A stretch of 64,000 nucleotides of DNA. Origin: Mytilus trossulus. Taxonomy: Eukaryota; Mollusca; Bivalvia; Mytilida; Mytilidae. Location of the stretch: contig NC_086374.1 of NCBI RefSeq assembly GCF_036588685.1, positions 35,580,886 to 35,644,885 of the forward strand, read 5' to 3'. This document shows, piece by piece, positions 11,201 through 23,061 of the stretch. The position numbers and the translations under genes are program-made. The notes beneath the pieces were generated by a model, which saw only the letters and a list, made by a program, of their open reading frames with translations, was not told the DNA's origin and made no database searches. How positions within the stretch are numbered: position 1 is the first letter of the stretch; every line of letters begins with the position of its first letter.

Positions 11201-12280
11201 CCTATTCCCAATATGTGAAAAGTAAAATCACAAAAATTCTAAACGCCGAGGAATTTGCATGGCGAGTGATGAATAAAGCATAGAAAGAGACGCTTACTCT
11301 ATCGACTTACACAGTCTCGCTCGTTTTTGAGTTCTCTCGGTTTTTTGTTTGTTACCTTGATTTTTCACTTATCTCATAAATGAGAGATCCCAACTGTCAA
11401 TCATAATTTCACGTGGTATAACCACCCAAAAAACTGCCAGTGAACTAAACCATGATTTGAATTTATCAAAATAATGTTAAGTCAAAAATGTAATGCTATT
11501 GAAAGAATGATTGACAACATAGTCGAGTTCAAGAATCTCCAAAAACATGAAACCTGAATCTTTTATTTCTCAAGATTTGAAATCAGAAAGACGAATCTTC
11601 CATAGAGGGAAACATCAGATAAGATAAGAGAGACAACTCCTGTCTAACAACTATGAGATTGAAATCATAGGATTTGCTTCTAAAAAATCTACTTTTATGA
11701 AATATTTTTAATCAATAAATATTGAATACTCACTACACTGTCTATACATTTAAATATATGAATTGTTGATTAGTTTGTAAATGGGATCGTAAACCACGAA
11801 TTTTAACGATATGAGAAGTAGGAAAAAAGATCGAAAACGCTTGGTTATTTGTTATATGGAGTTGATCAATCTTAAAAAAATAAATTTTTAAAATTTTAGT
11901 TAAAACATATATTTTTCAATAGAATTATAAGAATAATACAACTGATGAAACTGTATTAGGTAGTATTTTCATACAACGTGTTAATGAAAAAAATGAAATG
12001 GAGAGCATACATAATATGTGATATCTATGATAGAAAATATAGCTCACAATGATAACCATGCCAAAACTTTTAGTGATTCTACAGAGATTGTAATTTCTAT
12101 ATTATCATGAATGATAGCTTTGTAAAATAGTAAGAACAAGAATAACTATTCGAGTTATTAACACTGTCCACTTCATTGAAAATCATTTGAAAAGTAGTGA
12201 AATTACCAAGGTGTTATTAACATAAAATGAATACAGGGACAGCTATCCCTTTGAATTAGAAATCAATGAATGAGGTTGTC
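11201..12280. other. Intergenic, nothing recognised
   Basis: AT-rich sequence with no open frame worth naming and no repeat recognised. Confidence 0.4.
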
Positions 12281-12289
12281 ACATTCGAT

Positions 12290-12990
12290 ATGTGCCTTTT
12301 TGTGCATCTTTGTGAAGTATTTGTTTGCTTTTATTGGTATAAAGATACTCTTACTTGTACATTCTATCATTAATGTTTATAATATTCTCGTATTCTTGTC
12401 TTTCATTTTGCTAATGTACTTTGTCTATATCTCTTTTTGTGTTACTTCGAAAGCTTGTTTATTGCTCGTCTTTCTTTTTTGCTATGTGCTTTGACTATAT
12501 GCATTTTCATGTGTCTTCGTTAGATATTTGACGTAGCTCTGTACTTATACATCCCGTCATTGTGTTATTGTATTATGGTAAATTTGTGTATTCTTGTCTT
12601 AATTTTTTTTATATTTGGTCTGAATGCCGTTTTGTGCGTCTTAGTTACATGTTTGTATGTTTTTATTAGTGATTAAGATTATAGCACAATGTTAAATGTG
12701 GTATTATTGAAATTTGTACCAATCATGTCTGTTTGTTCTGTTCACTCATCGTTGTCAACATAATGGAATTTGATGTGACTGTCGTACAAGTGAGAGGTTT
12801 AGCTAGCTATAAAACCTGATTCAATCCACCATTATCAACATAAGAAAATACCTGTAACTTGACAGTTGTTATTCTTTCATTTGATGTGTTTGAGCTTTTG
12901 ATTTTTGCCATTTGTAAGGTACTCTCCGTTTTAAATTGTCCTCAGAGTTTAGTATTTTTGTGATTTTACATTCAAACCTTACAGCCATAA
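12290..12990 (+). repeat. Retroelement 3' tail, 'tagctataaaacc' family, long copy
   Basis: The longest copy here of this tail. A T-rich first half repeats 'tgtgcctttttgtgc..cttt' and 'tttgctatgtgctttg' units; the second half has 'gtgagaggtttagctagc', 'tataaaacctgattcaatcc' and 'cagagtttagtatttttg'. The open frame at 12270-12494 lies in its T-rich part and is a by-product. Confidence 0.7.
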
Positions 12991-12999
12991 AGATTTTGT

Positions 13000-14685
13000 G
13001 GATTTTTTTTTATAATCAATGGCAGAAAGGGAATTGTAAAATCTTGAAAAAAATGCCTGTTATATAGCAAACTATACTTATAAAAAACATGTGATGGCTA
13101 AGTTACATATTGCATGGATTTTCGCAAAAATTAACGCCTTTCGAGGTATCGATGGGTACCCGTTTCCGTCAAAAAATATTAGCTAGTTTAATTTTTTGGA
13201 AGAATTCAAATAAATGTCGGCGGTTGACTTTCATAGAAGCAGATGTTATATATGAATTTCATAGTACAAACTGATTAAGTAGCCATAAATGACTTGTCCT
13301 GTTCAGAGTAATGTGTATTTTTTTTTTTATCTCTTTGGATTAAACGTTTCAAAGGTTGATAGGAACAAACTTAAGTCAATATATTTTCAATGGCGGATAT
13401 TTATGCGAGAAGAATATCTAGAAAAAAAGTAATGTAGCTTTTAATTTTAAAACAGTTGACTTCAGCTCCATTTTTGTCACCTTCCAACGATGTAATGCAC
13501 CTTCAGTTGAGTGGTTTAATGCTACGACGTCACGTTAGATATCCTAGGGACTTTATGTTTATTATTCCAGTCAGTAGTTATGAATTATGTCCTATAGAGT
13601 ATAATGGAGAATAAGTAGATATGTTGTCCTGATTTCCTTTTTAAACATAGTATTGTATTGAAGGATTGAAAGATATGCTAGCAGGATTACCATGAAAAAC
13701 GTTCGATTTAATGAAAAATTTCAGGCTACGCGTTTTACATAAAAACTTATATGAAGACTTTAGTAATGTGTTAAAAAATTTGACATACAAAACAACAAAG
13801 AATGCATCGTTAAAGCACCTAAGAGTTAGCTGTCAACAATTAAGGTTACAGACGCACCCCTCTTAAGCAAGGGTTTAACTAATGAGCAAGAGAAGTCCAC
13901 GGGATTATCACATTTTTGTACCCAAGACACCAGTTGAAATCAGTAAAATTCTGACAACAAAGTTTTCACTCCATGATTACTTTTAAAAGTTTATATAGAA
14001 AGTTTCTTTCAATGAATCTAGGGCTAGTATCATGAATTATTATCTGAGCCCTTAAAACTGTCCAATCGCACTTGCAACACTTGAAAGTACTTTTATCGTC
14101 TTGTAACGCTCGCCGCTAGTTTTATCCGGCTTCTTGAAGATATAGCGTAGGCTTTATCTAAAGGGTGTGTCACTCTCCAACAAGGTGTTAAACATGTCAA
14201 ATAAAGGATTTTTTGTTAAGAAATAATTAAACCTTCTTTTGTTTGGGTTTTGATTGAACTTAACATAAACGTATGATTGCTGGAAGGAGCAATATTTCAT
14301 TATTTTAAACAAATTGGCTTTGATTTAGCAGGAGGCTTATGTTGGGAGATTAACACAGAGATATTTTTAGTTTTTTTTTAACATTTTGTCAGCCCTGTCA
14401 CTTCTACTAGTCTCTTAACCCGATAGTTGAATATTATTTTCAGAGTTCTTTTTAATCTTATTCTAGTCTTTTTCTATTTTAAATTTCTCTTTGAAAAACA
14501 TTTCCAACTCCAGAAATAATACATGGTGGTTTTGAAGTATACATTCTAGGTACTGAATGATTACCATTCTCATTACATGTTATAGTGTTCTTTTATTTGT
14601 CTCTGTAAATTTTAAACCATTACTGATTAATAAATTTTGATCATATGTTTTAGGCGTGGGCCGATACTTGCGTTGCGTTGCTCGG
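13000..14685. other. Intergenic, nothing recognised
   Basis: No gene or clear repeat recognised over about 1.7 kb. A CRE-like TACGACGTCACG lies near 13525 but has no gene beside it. Confidence 0.4.
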
Positions 14686-14689
14686 ATGT

Positions 14690-14945
14690 GGCCAGTTTTG
14701 TTTTGTTTTCTTTCATTGTTGTTTATGTGCTTTGTCTATGCCATTTTGTTTTTCTTTGTTGACATATTTGTTTGCTTTATAGTGATTAAGATTATAAGAC
14801 GATGTTGACTGATGTCCCCCATTTCACATTTTTACCTTTTATGTGTCCTTTGATTTGTTCACCCCTTGTTGTCAATATAAATTTATTGTAGGCGACTTTC
14901 GTAAAATTGAGAGGTTTAGCTAGCTATAATATCCATTACCGCCGC
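14690..14945 (+). repeat. 'tagctataaaacc' family tail, partial
   Basis: Has 'gtgctttgtctatgcc', 'gattaagattataaga', 'gatgttgactg' and 'gagaggtttagctagctata', then stops abruptly where 'atatccattaccgccgcc' begins. Confidence 0.7.
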
Positions 14946-15704
14946 CGTCAGATATTTGAGGCAAATATCGGCCAGACATCGGCCATCTGACAGAACAATA
15001 TTTTATAAGCAACCAATATGTATATTTTAGAGGGGAAACATGACATCTCCTATAACACAGTTTTTCCTATTAGTTGATCCCGCTTCTCACTTCTATTGCC
15101 AGTCATGTTTTCCGATGACATGTTCTATATAAACATGATTATTGATAAATTGTTTCTCTTTAAAGACACCGGCTTTATATATGAACAACTAGTATCAATA
15201 TGGAGAAAATCTTCATTATGACGCTTATAATGTCTTTTTATTTTTTTAAGAAAGTTGTTTGAAGAATATCTGCAGTTTATATTTTTTCATTCGGTTACAC
15301 TTTTTGTGTAAACGTTTAATAAGTTGCAAAATAGATTAAATAAACGTATGTGAAATTGTCACATATTTGACAGTCTTTTAACTTTTGACTCATACATTAT
15401 ACTAAAATGTACAAATGATGGACTTCTCATATTTGTAAGTAAAACACATTTAAGAGTTTGAAATAAACATTTGCGCATGAAAACTCATCTATTTTTTATA
15501 TATATCTTACAAACAAGTTTTGAACTTTATTATTGACTTCAGTAACTACTCATCGAGATATGGTGGTTGTGACAGGTAAAATGAAAAGCTGCCAAGTATA
15601 GGCATAACAACATCTAAAGTGGAAGATGGTCACATGATGACGTTAACTGAACTGAAATAGCATCTGGAACTCGGTAAACTACTGTAATTTTCTACAAAAT
15701 AGAG

Positions 15705-15900
15705 AGAGTTTTGGCTAGCTTAACAACCAGTTTTAATCCACCAATTTTTACATAGGTAAATGTATGTTCCAAGTTAGGAATTTGACAGATGTTATCCTTT
15801 CTATTGTTGTGATTGAGCCTTGATTTTTTACCTTTGAATTTATGTTTGGAATTTTCCTCGGAGTTCGGTATTTTTGTTATTTTATTTTGTTTTCTATACT
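15705..15900 (+). repeat. 'tagctataaaacc' family tail, partial
   Basis: Has 'gagttttggctagc', 'ccagttttaatccacc', 'gttccaagttaggaat' and 'ttcctcggagttcggta'. The minus-strand frame at 15692-15943 is its reverse-strand shadow. Confidence 0.7.
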
Positions 15901-16650
15901 GACAACAACTCGCATACAAAAATCTAAGAAAATGTAGCATCAATGTCTATTTAGGACATTTACCATGTTTTCATGGAGAAAAAAATAGCTGAGGCGAATA
16001 CATTTAAATTGTATATTTAGAAGAAAAAAATCGAGCAAAAACCTGCATCTGCAGGCATTTCTATCATTAATAATGAAATCAGTAGTTCGCTGGTTCTTAT
16101 GTTCAGCCATTGGCTGCAATCTTTACTCTCCAAAAACGGAGTTCAACAAGAGTTGGAAACCCTATATGTCATATCAAACCCAAAAGCTGTTGTGAATTTA
16201 TACACACATCAAATTCAAATAAGCGCTCCTCAGGGATTGTCTTACAGAATAAAAACATATTTGTTTCAACAATTTAGTATCTAAGCTACTAATTTGTTTT
16301 ACATAAAATCTTTGCAATATAACATGTTAGCAGATTTACAAATACATTTCAGCTACCCCTGGGCGTTGGTACTTGTTGTTTCCGTTTATTCTTTCGCAAG
16401 AAAGGAATTAATAAAAGAAATATGACCTGCACTTTTAATAAAGGGTTTACTAATTCAGAGCTTGGCAAACTGGTGAAGCCTTTGTATGAGCACACAGCTT
16501 CTTTTGTGCAGAAGTGTTATTATTCATCTGAAAAATATACAGGTTTAGGTTATATAACTAGACGGACATAACTTGTAAAACAATCATATTACATGCACTA
16601 GGCAAACATAGTGGCTGCATAATAAAATTAGCAACATTGTATTCCCCCAT
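15901..16650. other. Intergenic, nothing recognised
   Basis: The short plus frame at 16099-16284 shows no domain, signal peptide or splice context, so it is probably chance. Confidence 0.4.
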
Positions 16651-16654
16651 TTAT

Positions 16655-16970
16655 TTATTTACGACCACTGGGTCGATGCAACTGCTGGTGGAGTTTTAAT
16701 TCCCGAGGGTATCTTCAGCCCAGTAGTCAACTGTGTTGACTTGCGTTATCATTGATATGTTCATAATTATAAATTAACTGTTAACAAAACATCAAGAAGA
16801 GATTACCTTACCTTTGGAAACTATTTGGAATTTTTGGTCCTCAAAGCTATTCGACTTCGGACTTTATTTGGCCTTTTTAACATTTTTCGATTCACTGATG
16901 AGTCTTTTGTAGACGAAACGCGCTTCTGTGGTAAATATAAAATTTCAATCCTGGTTTCTATTATTTATCA
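16655..16970 (-). repeat. 'catcagtgac' family, near-complete antisense copy
   Basis: Runs from 'ccactgggtcgatgc' and 'cccgagggtatcttc' through 'gtcctcaaagctattcgac' to 'gatgagtcttttgtagacg' and 'aatttcaatcctggt'. This is the reverse complement of the family, including the 'ccaccag...' end that most other copies here lack. Confidence 0.75.
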
Positions 16971-17399
16971 TACTAATGGGTCGAGTCGATGATGATCATT
17001 CCGGTGCAAATATAAGTTTGTGTTCAATACTTATGAGAAGTCAACACCTCCCAAAATGAATGCTATTTACATCGATAGTTGATGGGATATCAGTTGACTA
17101 TGTAATACATGCGATGTTGTCTTAGAAGTAAGATGAAAATCAACAGCCCCCCCCCCAAAAAAAAATCCCAACTCAAACTAAAAAGTTCCTTATTTAACTT
17201 TAACTTTAGATTTGTCATGCATTGCTTAGAACATAAAAACCAAAACTCAGTATTAAAACGCGCATCTGTGTGCATATGAAGCATTTGTCACAACACAAGA
17301 AGTATATATTCATCAGAGCAATGCTATAATTTCGACATTTCATGTAAGACAAATGGAGTATGTTTGTGGCATTGAACTAGCTGTCAATGACTACTCAGA

Positions 17400-17878
17400 T
17401 CAGTAGTTAGTGTCTTTTTGTTGTTGAGATATACAAGTACCCTGCCATGTTCACTCTGTGTTTTTGTTAGATATACGGTGTATTTCTAATTGTATCCATC
17501 AGATGATTTAAGCCTTTTTCAACTGATTTTTATGGTTCGTTCGCAAGTTGTACTGTTACACCTCTGTCTCAGGTTAAGGGGATCCCGCTCACATGTAAAA
17601 CCCGCCACATTCGTTATGTATGTGCCTGTCCCAAGTCAGGAGCCTGTAATTTTAGTGGTTGTCGTGTGTTGATATGTTACATATATGTTTTTCGTTCATC
17701 TGTTGTACATAAATTAGGTCGTTAGTTTTCTCGTTTGAATTGTTTTACATTTGTCATTTCGGGGTCTTTAATGGATGGTATTGGCTTTGCTCAAGGCTGT
17801 ACGGTGACATATAGTTGCTAATTTTTATATCATTTGGTCTCTTGTGGAGAGTTGTCTCAAAGGCAATCATACCACATC
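17400..17878 (+). repeat. Retroelement 3' tail, 'gccaatgagacaac' family, sense copy
   Basis: Near-complete tail: 'cagatgatttaagcc', 'tgtactgttacacc', 'gatcccgctcacatg', 'cctgtcccaagtcagg', 'ggtctcttgtggagag' and a terminal 'accacatcttctttttt'. The frame at 17490-17672 is a by-product. It is followed at once by an inverted partial copy. Confidence 0.75.
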
Positions 17879-17879
17879 T

Positions 17880-17960
17880 TCTTTTTTATAAATGCCAATG
17901 AGACAACTATCCGAAGACAAAAGAACAAAAATATCAACAATTATAGGTCACCCTTCGACA
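17880..17960 (-). repeat. Inverted partial copy abutting the tail at 17.8 kb
   Basis: 'aatgccaatgagacaac' begins directly after the T-tract that ends the sense copy, making a head-to-head pair with the two termini facing each other. Length about 80 bp. Confidence 0.65.
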
Positions 17961-18014
17961 ATGTGGAAAAACCCTAACATATAGTTTCTCAATTATGAAC
18001 TTCCAATTTCTATA

Positions 18015-18260
18015 TAGGAACATTCCAGCAGCACCTGCCGCTAAGAAGATATCTTTCAATTGATACGATATTCCAGGGTTTGTATTTATTATCACAATTA
18101 CTTGAAAGAAGGTAGCAAAGAAACCAAAGTTCTTAGTGGGGAAGTAAAAAACGTCACTTTTAAAATATTTTATCAGAGGGAAAGGGTGCTTAACTTAATA
18201 TTGGTGTTTTGCACAACAACAAATAACAAAAAGACACAAAAGCCCATTCTAGACGTACTC
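18015..18260 (+). pseudogene. Reverse-transcriptase fragment, decayed
   Basis: Begins at 'acattccagcagcacctg' (NIPAAP-like) and continues with 'gatacgatattccagggt', the same DNA as the 3' part of the RT at 51.5-52.9 kb. It corresponds to the NIPSAPxYGVYISQLIRY region of this RT family, then decays. Dead remnant. Confidence 0.5.
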
Positions 18261-18565
18261 AGACTTACTGACTGAAAGTTAGTTCAAACTCAAATTTCAA
18301 GTTATTGATCAACCATGTTATCATGACGTATATATGTGAATGATAACATCTTTGACGGATTTAGTGAGCAACGTCAAAGTATAAGTACCGACAAGATGTG
18401 GAATTATGAGTCAACAATGCATATTTCAAGATATTTATTGAATTGTCAAGAACAAAATCAACGTTACTGAGTAGTTTTATGTAGTCAAAACGTGCGTCTG
18501 TTGTACCAAAATATAAACTTGATATATTTGATAAGTTTTTCACCCATAGGATTGGTACCACTTGC

Positions 18566-18949
18566 TGGTTGGCGTTTTATCCCCAATCGTATCACAAGTT
18601 AATTAGTCAGCACTGGTTGGCGTTTTATCCCCAATCGTATCACAAGTTAATTAGTCAGCACTGGTTGGCGTTTTATCCCCAATCGTATCACAAGTTAATT
18701 AGTCAGCACTGGTTGGCGTTTTATCCCCAATCGTATCACAAGTTAATTAGTCAGCACTGGTTGGCGTTTTATCCCCAATCGTATCACAAGTTAATTAGTC
18801 AGCACTGGTTGGCGTTTTATCCCCAATCGTATCACAAGTTAATTAGTCAGCACTGGTTGGCGTTTTATCCCCAATCGTATCACAAGTTAATTAGTCAGCA
18901 CTGGTTGGCGTTTTATCCCCAATCGTATCACAAGTTAATTAGTCAGCAC
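18566..18949 (+). repeat. Perfect 48-bp x 8 minisatellite
   Basis: Eight consecutive 48-bp units with no difference seen by eye. Each starts TGGTTGGCGTTTTATC and ends TTAGTCAGCAC. Because 48 is divisible by three, one frame stays open throughout and would give a 16-residue repeat (LAFYPQSYHKLISQHW); a second forward frame stops in every unit. There is no good ATG, signal peptide or splice context, so translation is doubtful. The flanks are unique AT-rich sequence. Confidence 0.97.
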
Positions 18950-19624
18950 TTTAGCGCAGATAATAAATGACTCCGAAATGTTCATTTTCTGTAAAATTAA
19001 CTGTGAAAAATTAAAAAAAAACTACGAGTTTTTCTTATTGTTTTGGTCTTATTTGGCACAACCTGTTACTTTTTAATGTTTTTCACTTTTGTTTCAAGCG
19101 CTATAATGATAAATCTTTTGTAGACTGGCTTACACATTTACAAAAAAAGAGCAAATTTATTACTAATGTCGACATTGTCATAGAAATTACAAAAATGCTA
19201 AATTGATACTGTAACTTTAAGAATGAGTTATCTTTCCAAGCGCATGAAGCTGTAAGCACAAAATTAACGTACAAATGAGAATGTAATCTCCCATTTGTTA
19301 TAAAGTTACTACAGACACTGGCAATCTATCCAATTAAATCAAGTGTATCTGAAAGTATACCGGATTTAACAATTTGCCAGTTATAAACAGGTTGCGTTTA
19401 GTAAATTAAAATCTAAAACATCCGATAGTTTCGGCAGATTAATTATAGTATTTGTATGCATGCGAGCTGCTATAAGCATACAGAGGAGGGGGATTGGAAT
19501 AATTTTGGATAGTGTGCCATTTTTTAGACGGATTTCCAATGTTACCGAATGACAATGAAGCCATTCCTTCACATATACCATATATGCTAAGTTGGAACAT
19601 ATTGAGTTCTTTTGTTGTTTTTGT

Positions 19625-20014
19625 CTATTTATTATTCTCGCACCTAATCATTGAAATACCTTCAGCTTTCTTGCAGGTCTGGTGTCTATAACCATTTCTC
19701 CTCAAACGATCTCCGCTGCACAGGTGTTTGTCCTTACGCAGAATAAATGTTATTTTGCGAACACGTCCATTTCTGTAAACCTTGATCACATTTTTGAATC
19801 CTTTATTTTTGTTTTGTTTTGGGCGAACCGTTTGAAAGTAGATCCAGTAATTCGTTAATATAACTTGACCGTGTCGTTCGAATTTTCGATCTCTCAAACG
19901 TCCCCGAGGTAGAATATAATATAAGTTATATGGTTCGCTACTGACCCCATACGGATCCATAGAGGGTAAGTAAAATCCATAGGGGGTGAGGCCGGAGGCT
20001 ACTTCATCAGGCAA
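19625..20014 (-). CDS. Orphan basic open frame, possible terminal exon
   Basis: An open frame of about 130 codons with no recognised family. It lacks a start ATG: the frame is open back to about 20040, where a TGA occurs, so it would be a 3' exon or part of a pseudogene. The protein starts with a P/Y/S-rich stretch (GLTPYGFYLPSMDPYG), has an Arg-rich centre (LPRGRLRDRKFERHGQ) and ends in a Cys-containing basic tail (DKHLCSGDRLRRNGYRHQTC, CKKAEG). It has more R, G and P and a higher GC content than nearby chance frames, which argues for past or present coding. A 52-bp piece of it is repeated at 20543-20594. It could be a lineage-specific secreted or nuclear protein, or part of a mobile element. 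Confidence 0.4.
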   Translation of the reverse strand: MPDEVASGLTPYGFYLPSMDPYGVSSEPYNLYYILPRGRLRDRKFERHGQVILTNYWIYFQTVRPKQNKNKGFKNVIKVYRNGRVRKITFILRKDKHLCSGDRLRRNGYRHQTCKKAEGISMIRCENNK

Positions 20015-20542
20015 AGTTGATCCACTATGGTTTTTGGCAATTCATTAAAGCTCCCTTTTGGGAAATAACGCGCCCTAGTGTATTTACACATCCTTTGTTT
20101 TTCGGTATTGGTTTTATTATTTTAAGCCTTCTTGGTGAAGGTTATTCAGAAAAGGACTTCAAAATCTACATAGTGGTCTTTTTATTTAATATTTGTTATT
20201 ATGATTTACCCGTAGCTCTGATTTTGTTATCTATCACGACGGTATGAAAGAGTCAACTACTTTCTTTGAACTGATTTAAAAGATATTTTCTATGTACCTT
20301 TTGTTATTCCACTGGTCAAGACAAGAAGGGGTACGTTGAGATCTAAAACAAACTAGCTTAAACATTCCATCTTTTCATGTACCTGTTACAAGTCCGGTAT
20401 CTTATCAATGTTTGTCTCCAGTAATATCTTACCTTGTGTGTTTTCTTTTCATTTGAAGAAGATCTTTGATATTCGCTGATAGATTCATTGATCTTAAGAA
20501 TAGAAATGACAGCTAGAGGTCAACACACAATTTTCAACAATC

Positions 20543-20594
20543 GACCGTGTCGTTCGAATTTTCAATCTCTCAAACGTCCACGAGGTAGGATATA
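20543..20594. repeat. Direct repeat of part of the orphan frame
   Basis: Differs at only about three positions from 19867-19918: 'gaccgtgtcgttcgaatttt', 'atctctcaaacgtcc' and 'cgaggta'. The frame around it is not open, so this is a detached copy of the Arg-rich centre of the frame at 19.6-20.0 kb. Confidence 0.8.
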
Positions 20595-20599
20595 TATCA

Positions 20600-22855
20600 C
20601 CATAGGCTACCTAAGATAGGCCACTAAGACATAAATCTCCAAATAACAAAACACTGGGCTCACACTGGAACAGTTTTAGACGGGAGATATGTCATCCTAC
20701 TGATATACATCCTAGGTTGGTCTATCTTTGTATTAACCTTGCTAGTTATCTTACTTAATTAAAGTATACTCTCTTAGTGGTAAAAAATCGACTCGCATCG
20801 CAGCTTTAGTAAATTGTAGTTGTTATGCTCGTTAAATGCGGATTTAGATACATATATATAATTGAGTACTATTTTTTATTATTTAAGTTGTATACTTTTA
20901 ACGCCTTACAACAAATCAAACGAATATTTTAGATAAAATCAGAGTAGTAGAGTGCAACAAATCAAGAAGCAAGAAATATACGGAAACAACTGTCGAGGGT
21001 TGAACAGAATCCCCTCATCAAAATTCTAGCAATGATATTCTTTAGTTAAGAACTTTATTTTTTAGTAATTACTGTTCTCCATGGTTCATGAGAAAATTAT
21101 AACATCTACATAATTAAAACCCCCTTTTTAATAATTTCGTTTTTTCTTGACGGACGAAAACATGCATATTAATAAAAAAAATTTATTTATATCTATATTG
21201 TTTTAAGTTTCTTTAATAAACATCATAAACTTATGTATTCATTCTTACTCAGACTAGAAGTGTCTTTCGTCTAATAGACATTTGGAATTTTGTATCTATA
21301 CTCCCAACTGCACCTCTAGATCTTTAAGCGTATTAAATCACATATTCATTTTTATTGAAATTTAAATAACCTGTGGTATTCTGATTTTCTTCATTTTCTT
21401 TCAAGCGTGAAGTGTAAACAAGCCAACACGACATGTGATATTTCGTCTCCACAAAAACTTTATATACTTATATATTTCTATATCTATATCTGTCAATCTT
21501 TACCATGACTCACATTGATCTGCTTCAACATTTGAGGCTGATCGAGAAACTTGGCTTGAATATGACAATCTTTAGAAATAAAACACAGTTAAATGACCTT
21601 TTCAATCGTCAAAAATGTTATCATACCAAACCCATACAAGTATCTATGATATATATTTGTACATAAAATAAAGTTTAATAAATAATGGACTTGATATAAA
21701 TCTTGAGGCCTGAAGGAGATAAATTCGTGTCATTCTCACGTTTTTTCAATAGCTAAAAGCACCTTGACATGTAAGATTACATATTTACATATTTAGACGT
21801 TATCAAATTCAATGATATTTTAACAGCCAATTTTCTACTTAATATAATCATTAAGATATGACATGTGAGTGATAATTTTGTCTTTCGCCCACACGCATTC
21901 TAATACACAAATTAAAAGAATAAAAAATGAATGAATGCTTAAAAAAGAATATTCTATACATATACCATGTACATTGTACTAAACAAAACGGTTAATCGAT
22001 TTGAATCGTGCTAAAATACATGTATATCTTTTATTGATTCTTGACATAATTCTACAGATAATCAATTCTAGAAACGTAAGTATTTCACAATGATAGTATT
22101 ATAATATAAATGCTTGGTCAGTACTGTAAAACTGTATAAACTGTCTCATTTGAGAGCCTATAATTGATATTTATAGATATACGAGACAAGACACTATTAC
22201 TAAACATAGAGTATAGGAATCTTAGTGACAAAGGGTGTTCGTGAGAATTAAAGCCTTGAATGAATTCTCTTACAGATAACGAATGCTCTTCTATATGTTA
22301 CACGTCGATATTTCAACACCAATATTCAAATGTCATGAACATGCATGAAATATATGCCACTGGACATAAAGCAAACACCAATCAATTAAATTTAAAATTT
22401 AGAATTCGCAAAAGGCAGTTCCTGTTTAAAAGACCTACTATTACTTATGATGATTATTCTTTTTTTTTTATATCTAGCTATACGTTCTTTGCTGAGAATA
22501 AACAATTGTTCATACCAATTGCGGATGAATATAAGAGCGGAGTATCTGAGAATAAGATATCTTTTCGACGGTACAGATAGCCAATATTAACCAACATATT
22601 ATCATACAACCATATATATAGTTCTTCATACATTGCATTCACATGCTGTGGTTCATACGGGTAAATAGTATAAGAAGCACTTCCTTATGGATTCTATTGA
22701 ATGCACAGTATAACAATCTATCCGTCATAAAAGCGTGCGTATTTTCAAGTGGATTGTTGACACACTTTTAAAGTACTAAATCTGATGTTAATACTTTAAA
22801 GACACTTACTCTTTTAAGAAACACGGTGTATTTGGCAAACTATTTAAAACTGTTA
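20600..22855. other. Intergenic, nothing recognised
   Basis: AT-rich, with poly-T/poly-A tracts. The plus frame at 22260-22580 (106 codons) shows no domain, signal peptide or splice evidence and is Y/F/N/I/K-rich; I regard it as probable chance. Confidence 0.45.
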
Positions 22856-22857
22856 TG

Positions 22858-22867
22858 ATTTATTTAT
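22858..22867 (-). terminator. Candidate polyadenylation signal of the PTB gene
   Basis: Overlapping AATAAA hexamers on the minus strand (plus-strand 'tttatttatt') about 195 bp past the stop codon. In such AT-rich DNA this hexamer is common by chance. Confidence 0.3.
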
Positions 22868-23061
22868 TGCAATATATAAATGACAAAATCAGACAACTCA
22901 CTAAATGTGGGTGTACATTTGTAAATATTTATGCTTGTATACCTTAAAAAGGAACACACCGGGTACTGAAGGTATTCTTAGGAATAAAAAATGTGTTCTT
23001 GAATTTCGAATGAATTCTATGGATGTCATTTAGGAAAGTAAGCATTTCATCATTGACAATT

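Noticed and set aside
12270-12494. Hydrophobic 74-codon frame looking like a membrane protein
   Set aside because: Lies in the T-rich part of a dispersed retroelement tail that recurs elsewhere; T-rich DNA encodes F/L/V/C by composition.
13520-13535. CRE-like TACGACGTCACG
   Set aside because: No gene nearby and an 8-bp match is expected by chance in 64 kb.
18566-18949. Perfect direct repeats resembling a CRISPR array
   Set aside because: The 48-bp units are adjacent with no spacers, and the DNA is eukaryotic.
20017-20247. Hydrophobic 76-codon plus-strand frame opposite the orphan frame
   Set aside because: No family match and no start or splice context; the opposite strand has the better coding character.
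22260-22580. 106-codon plus-strand open frame
   Set aside because: No domain, signal peptide, splice sites or homology that I recognise; composition as expected by chance.
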